Positions 60,677 through 64,000 of a stretch of DNA of 64,000 nucleotides are shown here, piece after piece. The notes under the pieces were generated by a model that saw nothing but the letters and a program-made list of their open reading frames with translations, ran no database searches and had not been told where the DNA came from. The stretch lies in the NCBI RefSeq assembly GCF_044762655.1, contig NZ_JBIWER010000005.1, positions 227,493 through 291,492 on the forward strand, read 5' to 3'. The position numbers and the translations under genes were made by a program. Source of the stretch: Psychrobacillus sp044762655 (GTDB lineage: Bacteria > Bacillota > Bacilli > Bacillales_A > Planococcaceae). Position 1 is the stretch's first letter. Each line of letters begins with the position of its first letter.

Positions 60677-61525
60677 ATGCAAACATTAGAAAAACTTTCA
60701 GATCGTCTCTTCTACCTGCCCCCATATCAAAAAACAGATCGACCAATATTAGCTGCTGTTGTAGGGGATAATCAGACACTATTAATTGATGCTGGGAATT
60801 CTTCTATGCACGCTAAACATTTTAAAGAGCAATTAGCTTCCTATGATGTCACTGGGGATATTCTGGCTCTTACACATTGGCACTGGGATCATGTATTTGG
60901 CTTAGGTGAAATGGATATGCCTTCAATTGCCAATTTCACTACCTACGACAAAGTAAAAGAACTACAAGAGTTATCATGGGGAGACATGGAATTGGATAGC
61001 CGTGTCGAAGCAGGAATTGAAATTCCGTTTTGTGCAGACGCGATAAAGCTAGAGCTTGGAAATGTGCGAGAGATTTTCATCCCAGATCCCACTATCATTT
61101 TTAAAAAGCGAATAAAACTGAATATAGGTGGGGTCACCTGTATCATTGAACATGTTGGTGGAGATCATTCGTCTGATTCGAATCTCATTTATATACCCGA
61201 GGAAAAAATGCTATTTCTTGGTGACTGTCTCTATGCAAATATGTACGCAGATAAGTGGCATTATACCATTGAAAAGATGCATAACCTTCTGGAGAAGATT
61301 AAAGATTATGAAGCGGAAATCTTCTTCCTATCTCATCATCCAGCACCTTTGACAAAGGATGAATTTGCTTCCTTTGTTTCTTTATTGGAGACAAGTGCTG
61401 AATTAACGAATAAACATAAAGGGGAAATGGAGGCAATTGCAGAAGAGATGTCCTCTCATTTTGGACGTAACTTGATTGAAGACGATTTAGAAATAATCAG
61501 GTACTTTGTAAATGGTTATGCGTAA
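60677..61525 (+). CDS. MBL-fold metallo-hydrolase
   Basis: 282 residues, the same length as the homologue at 22593-23441. The zinc motif THWHWDH lies near residues 66-72, followed by FLGDCLYA near 190 and SHHPAP near 225; LLIDAGNSSMHAKHF corresponds to LIIDSGNSTQHAKDF in the other copy. The ATG follows AAAGGAG; the upstream open frame includes that site and is not used. Substrate unknown. It lies just before the tRNA cluster, convergent with it. Confidence 0.8.
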   Translation: MQTLEKLSDRLFYLPPYQKTDRPILAAVVGDNQTLLIDAGNSSMHAKHFKEQLASYDVTGDILALTHWHWDHVFGLGEMDMPSIANFTTYDKVKELQELSWGDMELDSRVEAGIEIPFCADAIKLELGNVREIFIPDPTIIFKKRIKLNIGGVTCIIEHVGGDHSSDSNLIYIPEEKMLFLGDCLYANMYADKWHYTIEKMHNLLEKIKDYEAEIFFLSHHPAPLTKDEFASFVSLLETSAELTNKHKGEMEAIAEEMSSHFGRNLIEDDLEIIRYFVNGYA

Positions 61526-61652
61526 CATATATCGTTTTCGTTGTTTTAAACATTACAAATTTTCCGGACAAGAAAGCTTACTTTTTCAAGCAGTATAAAA
61601 AGTGTAACCCGCTTTAAAATCTACCGTCCCAATTCGAATACTAATAAAATAC

Positions 61653-61693
61653 AAAAAGCTCACAAACACTTTTAAATAAAGGTTTGTGAGCTT
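61653..61693 (-). terminator. terminator of the rRNA-tRNA operon
   Basis: On the minus strand AAGCTCACAAAC and GTTTGTGAGCTT form a 12-bp stem with a 14-base loop, followed by TTTG. It lies 39 bp after the last tRNA and also faces the MBL gene. Confidence 0.8.
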
Positions 61694-61731
61694 TTACTAT
61701 GTATTAGACGAAATGTATCTTCGTCTACTGA

Positions 61732-61813
61732 TACCGGTGGTCGGGGTCGAACCGACACATCCGAAGATACGGGATTTTGAGTCCCGCGCGTCTGCCAATT
61801 CCGCCACACCGGC
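61732..61813 (-). tRNA. tRNA-Leu (anticodon CAA)
   Basis: Acceptor GCCGGTG/CACCGGT, anticodon loop CTCAAAA, long variable arm and T-loop TTCGACC. No CCA is encoded. Last gene of the tRNA cluster. Confidence 0.93.
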
Positions 61814-61844
61814 AAGCTAAAATAAAAGGCAGTAATATAAAAAT

Positions 61845-61918
61845 TGGAGGCGGCAACCGGATTTGAACCGGTGATAAAGGTGTTGCAGACCTGTGCCTTA
61901 CCACTTGGCTATGCCGCC
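61845..61918 (-). tRNA. tRNA-Cys (anticodon GCA)
   Basis: Acceptor GGCGGCA/TGCCGCC, anticodon loop CTGCAAC, T-loop TTCAAAT, CCA encoded. Confidence 0.94.
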
Positions 61919-61929
61919 GAAAAGTAATT

Positions 61930-62003
61930 GGAGCGGAAGACGAGGTTCGAACTCGCGACCCCCACCTTGGCAAGGTGGTGTTCTACCACTGAACTACTTC
62001 CGC
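61930..62003 (-). tRNA. tRNA-Gly (anticodon GCC)
   Basis: Acceptor GCGGAAG/CTTCCGC, anticodon loop TTGCCAA, T-loop TTCGAAC, CCA encoded. Confidence 0.94.
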
Positions 62004-62010
62004 AAAAAAA

Positions 62011-62082
62011 CTGGGGTACCTGGATTCGAACCAGGGCATGATGGAATCAAAATCCATTGCCTTACCGCTTGGCTATACCCCA
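62011..62082 (-). tRNA. tRNA-Gln (anticodon TTG)
   Basis: Acceptor TGGGGTA/TACCCCA, anticodon loop TTTTGAT, T-loop TTCGAAT. No CCA is encoded. Confidence 0.93.
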
Positions 62083-62083
62083 A

Positions 62084-62160
62084 TGGGGCGACTGATGGGA
62101 ATTGAACCCACGAATGCCGGAATCACAATCCGGTGCGTTAACCACTTCGCCACAATCGCC
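62084..62160 (-). tRNA. tRNA-His (anticodon GTG), distal copy
   Basis: Acceptor GCGATTG/CAGTCGC with the extra G-1 opposite C73, anticodon loop TTGTGAT, CCA encoded. Nearly identical to the copy at 62198-62274. Confidence 0.93.
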
Positions 62161-62197
62161 ATAGTTAAATAAAAAAAGAGCTAACTCAAAAGGAATA

Positions 62198-62274
62198 TGG
62201 GGCGACTGATGGGAATTGAACCCACGAATGCCGGAATCACAATCCGGTGCGTTAACCACTTCGCCACAACCGCC
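62198..62274 (-). tRNA. tRNA-His (anticodon GTG), proximal copy
   Basis: Same sequence as the neighbouring tRNA-His except for one acceptor base (GCGGTTG instead of GCGATTG), with anticodon loop TTGTGAT and CCA encoded. B. subtilis trnD has one tRNA-His here. Confidence 0.93.
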
Positions 62275-62298
62275 ATTATTCAAAGTTAACTTAAAATT

Positions 62299-62372
62299 TG
62301 GCAGGGGCAGTAGGAATCGAACCCACATCAAAGGTTTTGGAGACCTCTATTCTACCGTTAAACTATGCCCCT
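62299..62372 (-). tRNA. tRNA-Trp (anticodon CCA)
   Basis: Acceptor AGGGGCA/TGCCCCT, anticodon loop CTCCAAA, T-loop TTCGATT, CCA encoded. Confidence 0.94.
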
Positions 62373-62382
62373 ATATAAAAAC

Positions 62383-62466
62383 TGGTGGTGGGGGACGGAT
62401 TCGAACCGCCGAACCCGAAGGAGCGGATTTACAGTCCGCCGCGTTTAGCCACTTCGCTACCCCACC
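62383..62466 (-). tRNA. tRNA-Tyr (anticodon GTA)
   Basis: Acceptor GGTGGGG with its CCCCACC partner, anticodon loop CTGTAAA, long variable arm, CCA encoded. Confidence 0.94.
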
Positions 62467-62473
62467 ACTATAG

Positions 62474-62549
<76 letters not shown>

Positions 62550-62558
62550 GTATAAATA

Positions 62559-62634
62559 TGGTGGCTCAGGACGGAATCGAACCGCCGACACAAGGATTTT
62601 CAGTCCTTTGCTCTACCGACTGAGCTACTGAGCC
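62559..62634 (-). tRNA. tRNA-Phe (anticodon GAA)
   Basis: Acceptor GGCTCAG/CTGAGCC, anticodon loop CTGAAAA, T-loop TTCGATT, CCA encoded. Confidence 0.94.
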
Positions 62635-62644
62635 TCTTCGATTT

Positions 62645-62756
62645 ATGCTAAGCTGCGCATCTCTTCGTCAGCTACACTCGCTCTTTCAGTCACGTACTTT
62701 AGTACGCTCCTTCTTTCGCTCGATTGCTTCCTCGACCTGCTTGCTTATCCTAAATC
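62645..62756. repeat. tRNA-spacer repeat, copy 1
   Basis: About 105 bp between tRNA-Phe and tRNA-Asp match 63186-63295 at most positions (AAGCT-CGCATC, CGTCA, GTCACGTACT, AGTACGCTCC, GACCTGCTTGCTTATCCT). CGTACTTTAGTACG can form a small hairpin. Confidence 0.75.
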
Positions 62757-62774
62757 TCAAATAAAAATAATAAA

Positions 62775-62850
62775 TGGCGGTCCCGACCGGGATCGAACCG
62801 GCGATCTCCTGCGTGACAGGCAGGCATGTTAACCGCTACACCACGGGACC
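62775..62850 (-). tRNA. tRNA-Asp (anticodon GTC)
   Basis: Acceptor GGTCCCG/CGGGACC, anticodon loop CTGTCAC, T-loop TTCGATC, CCA encoded. Confidence 0.94.
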
Positions 62851-62853
62851 ATT

Positions 62854-62928
<75 letters not shown>

Positions 62929-63032
62929 ACGTTAAAAACTTGCAAACACCATGATACTACGCTCATGATATGTAGGACACCTGCTTCGGCTTTGCCTGCA
63001 TCGGTGTTAATCGCTTTCTTCGTGAAGCGATT

Positions 63033-63055
63033 TGCTCCACCCGCGACGTTAAAAA
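63033..63055 (-). pseudogene. relic of the tRNA-fMet 5' end
   Basis: TGCTCCACCCGCGACGTTAA matches the 5' end and upstream flank of the intact tRNA-fMet (62916-62936) apart from one missing C. Similarity goes on weakly into ACTAACACTATAATAC versus AACACCATGATAC. The remaining tRNA body is absent. Confidence 0.65.
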
Positions 63056-63097
63056 AATTACTAACACTATAATACTTACTAATGTTTCTAAAAGAAA

Positions 63098-63173
63098 TGG
63101 TGGAGGATGACGGGCTCGAACCGCCGACCCTCTGCTTGTAAGGCAGATGCTCTCCCAGCTGAGCTAATCCTCC
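63098..63173 (-). tRNA. tRNA-Val (anticodon TAC)
   Basis: Acceptor GGAGGAT/ATCCTCC, anticodon loop CTTACAA, T-loop TTCGAGC, CCA encoded. Confidence 0.94.
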
Positions 63174-63185
63174 TGGGTAAAATTA

Positions 63186-63335
63186 CGATAAGCTTCGCAT
63201 CACTGCGTCAACTTCATTCGTTCAATCGGTCACGTACTCAAGTACGCTCCCTCATTCTCTCAATTGTTTCCTTGACCTGCTTGCTTATCCTAATTTTACT
63301 TAAGATCAGCTTCGCATCTCTGCGTCAATTTCATT
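63186..63335. repeat. tRNA-spacer repeat, copy 2 and partial copy 3
   Basis: 63186-63295 is the second copy of the spacer repeat at 62645. Directly after it, 63304-63335 repeats only the first part (CAGCTTCGCATCTCTGCGTC). They lie between tRNA-Val and tRNA-Glu. Confidence 0.72.
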
Positions 63336-63343
63336 GAAATAAA

Positions 63344-63418
63344 TGGTGACCCCTACGGGATTCGAACCCGTGTTACCGCCGTGAAAGGGCGGTGTCTTAA
63401 CCGCTTGACCAAGGGGCC
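63344..63418 (-). tRNA. tRNA-Glu (anticodon TTC)
   Basis: Acceptor GGCCCCT/AGGGGTC, anticodon loop CTTTCAC, T-loop TTCGAAT, CCA encoded. Confidence 0.94.
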
Positions 63419-63442
63419 ATACTTTTATGTAGAAAACTTATC

Positions 63443-63534
63443 TGGCGGAGAGCAAGGGATTTGAACCCTTGAGACAGTTTAACCCGCCTACACGATTTCC
63501 AATCGTGCTCCTTCGGCCACTCGGACAGCTCTCC
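63443..63534 (-). tRNA. tRNA-Ser (anticodon GGA)
   Basis: Acceptor GGAGAGC/GCTCTCC, anticodon loop TTGGAAA, long variable arm, CCA encoded. Confidence 0.94.
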
Positions 63535-63539
63535 AAAAA

Positions 63540-63614
63540 TGGCTCCGAAGGTAGGACTCGAACCTACGACCAATCGATTAACAGTCGATTGCTCTACCAC
63601 TGAGCTACTTCGGA
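63540..63614 (-). tRNA. tRNA-Asn (anticodon GTT)
   Basis: Acceptor TCCGAAG/CTTCGGA, anticodon loop CTGTTAA, T-loop TTCGAGT, CCA encoded. First tRNA after 5S rRNA. Confidence 0.94.
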
Positions 63615-63622
63615 ATAATACA

Positions 63623-63739
63623 GCCTAGCGACGTCCTACTCTCACAGGGGGAGACCCCCAACTACCATCGGCGCTGAAGAGCTTAACTTCCGTGTTCGGT
63701 AAGGGAACGGGTGTGACCTCTTCGCCATCATCACTAGAC
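63623..63739 (-). rRNA. rrf: 5S ribosomal RNA
   Basis: About 117 bases. The minus strand carries CGAAGAGGTCACACCCGTTC, CCGAACACGGAAGTTAAGCT and GTGAGAGTAGGAC, the conserved 5S blocks. The ends GTCTAGTGA and TCGCTAGGC pair as helix I. Boundaries are set by that helix. Confidence 0.95.
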
Positions 63740-63856
63740 ATTATTAATTTAAAAGACAATATTTATTATACCAAAACTAGATATTATTACAAGCTTTTTT
63801 ATAATTTATTTGTACTTTCAAAACTGGATAAACGACATTGTTACGTTAAACAAATT

Positions 63857-64000
63857 TGGTTAAGTCCTCGATCGATTAGTATTCGTCAGCTGCACATGTC
63901 GCCATGCTTCCACCCCGAACCTATCTACCTCATCGTCTTTGAGGGATCTTACTTACTTGCGTAATGGGAAATCTCATCTTGAGGGGGGCTTCGTGCTTAG
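63857..64000 (-). rRNA. rrl: 23S ribosomal RNA, 3' end (partial)
   Basis: The minus strand reads AAGCACGAAGCCCCCCTCAA, GATGAGATTTCCCAT, GGTTCGGGGTGGAAGCATGG and CTAATCGATCGAGGACTTAA, the conserved 3' end of 23S rRNA. The gene continues beyond the window. It is followed after about 118 bp by 5S. Confidence 0.95.

Noticed and set aside
63692..63964. Plus-strand 90-codon frame over 5S and 23S
   Set aside because: Antisense to rRNA genes.

Overview
This 64 kb window comes from a low-G+C, endospore-forming member of the Bacillales. It most resembles the Planococcaceae/Caryophanaceae side (Psychrobacillus or a close relative). That placement is inference from gene content and base composition. Gene order matches the Bacillus subtilis yhc-yhe-yha-hem region block by block (yhgE-yhgD, hemH-hemE, ecsB-ecsA-hit-trpP-yhaH-hpr, prsA-yhaM-yhaN-yhaO, yhzD, yheA-yheB, bmrCD, yhcX-pgcA, yhcYZ, cspR-queG). 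The rRNA-linked tRNA order follows B. subtilis trnD.

Layout. 1-2.5 kb: a visibly G+C-richer gltS segment with a perfect CcpA site, flanked by two copies of the 3' end of lplJ. 2.5-10 kb: lipoate ligase, YhfH, a TetR/YhgE envelope-permease pair, a lipoprotein, hemH-hemE and divergent hmoB; heme synthesis and heme degradation sit side by side, but hemY is not here. 10-17 kb: EcsAB, Hit, tryptophan transporter TrpP with a TRAP-like leader, YhaH, Hpr/ScoC, small membrane and YjcZ-type proteins, and PrsA; this is the secretion, protease and sporulation block. 17-22 kb: the translationally coupled yhaO-yhaN-yhaM nuclease operon. 22-31 kb: accessory enzymes, a broken alpha/beta hydrolase gene, YheA/YheB, a ferritin-like protein, an MFS exporter and a DUF2935 protein.

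31-46 kb: a repeat-rich gap, the heterodimeric exporter BmrCD behind a leader-peptide attenuator, a chromate transporter, a CorC-type transporter with an odd ribosome-binding region, a manganese-type CDF exporter, the YhcYZ two-component pair, pgcA-yhcX, a BdbC/thioredoxin pair and a pseudouridine synthase. 46-54 kb: Nudix hydrolases with small membrane proteins, an aldo/keto reductase, tRNA-modification genes (trmL, queG), and a B3/B4 plus ATP-grasp pair. 54-61.5 kb: a lipoprotein, proS behind a T-box, and several small metabolic enzymes.

61.7-64 kb: the distal part of an rRNA operon on the minus strand: 23S 3' end, 5S, then sixteen tRNAs, including a tandem tRNA-His duplication and a relic of tRNA-fMet.

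The most interesting signals are not proteins. They are (i) two arrays of 21-bp (about two helical turns) repeats, each between convergent genes; (ii) the bmrCD leader with two tiny ORFs around a terminator; (iii) a hairpin between a strong Shine-Dalgarno and a TTG start at about 36.87 kb; (iv) a structured element with a 17-codon ORF between the proS T-box terminator and proS; and (v) the duplicated lplJ tail around gltS. No CRISPR array, complete insertion sequence or prophage was seen.
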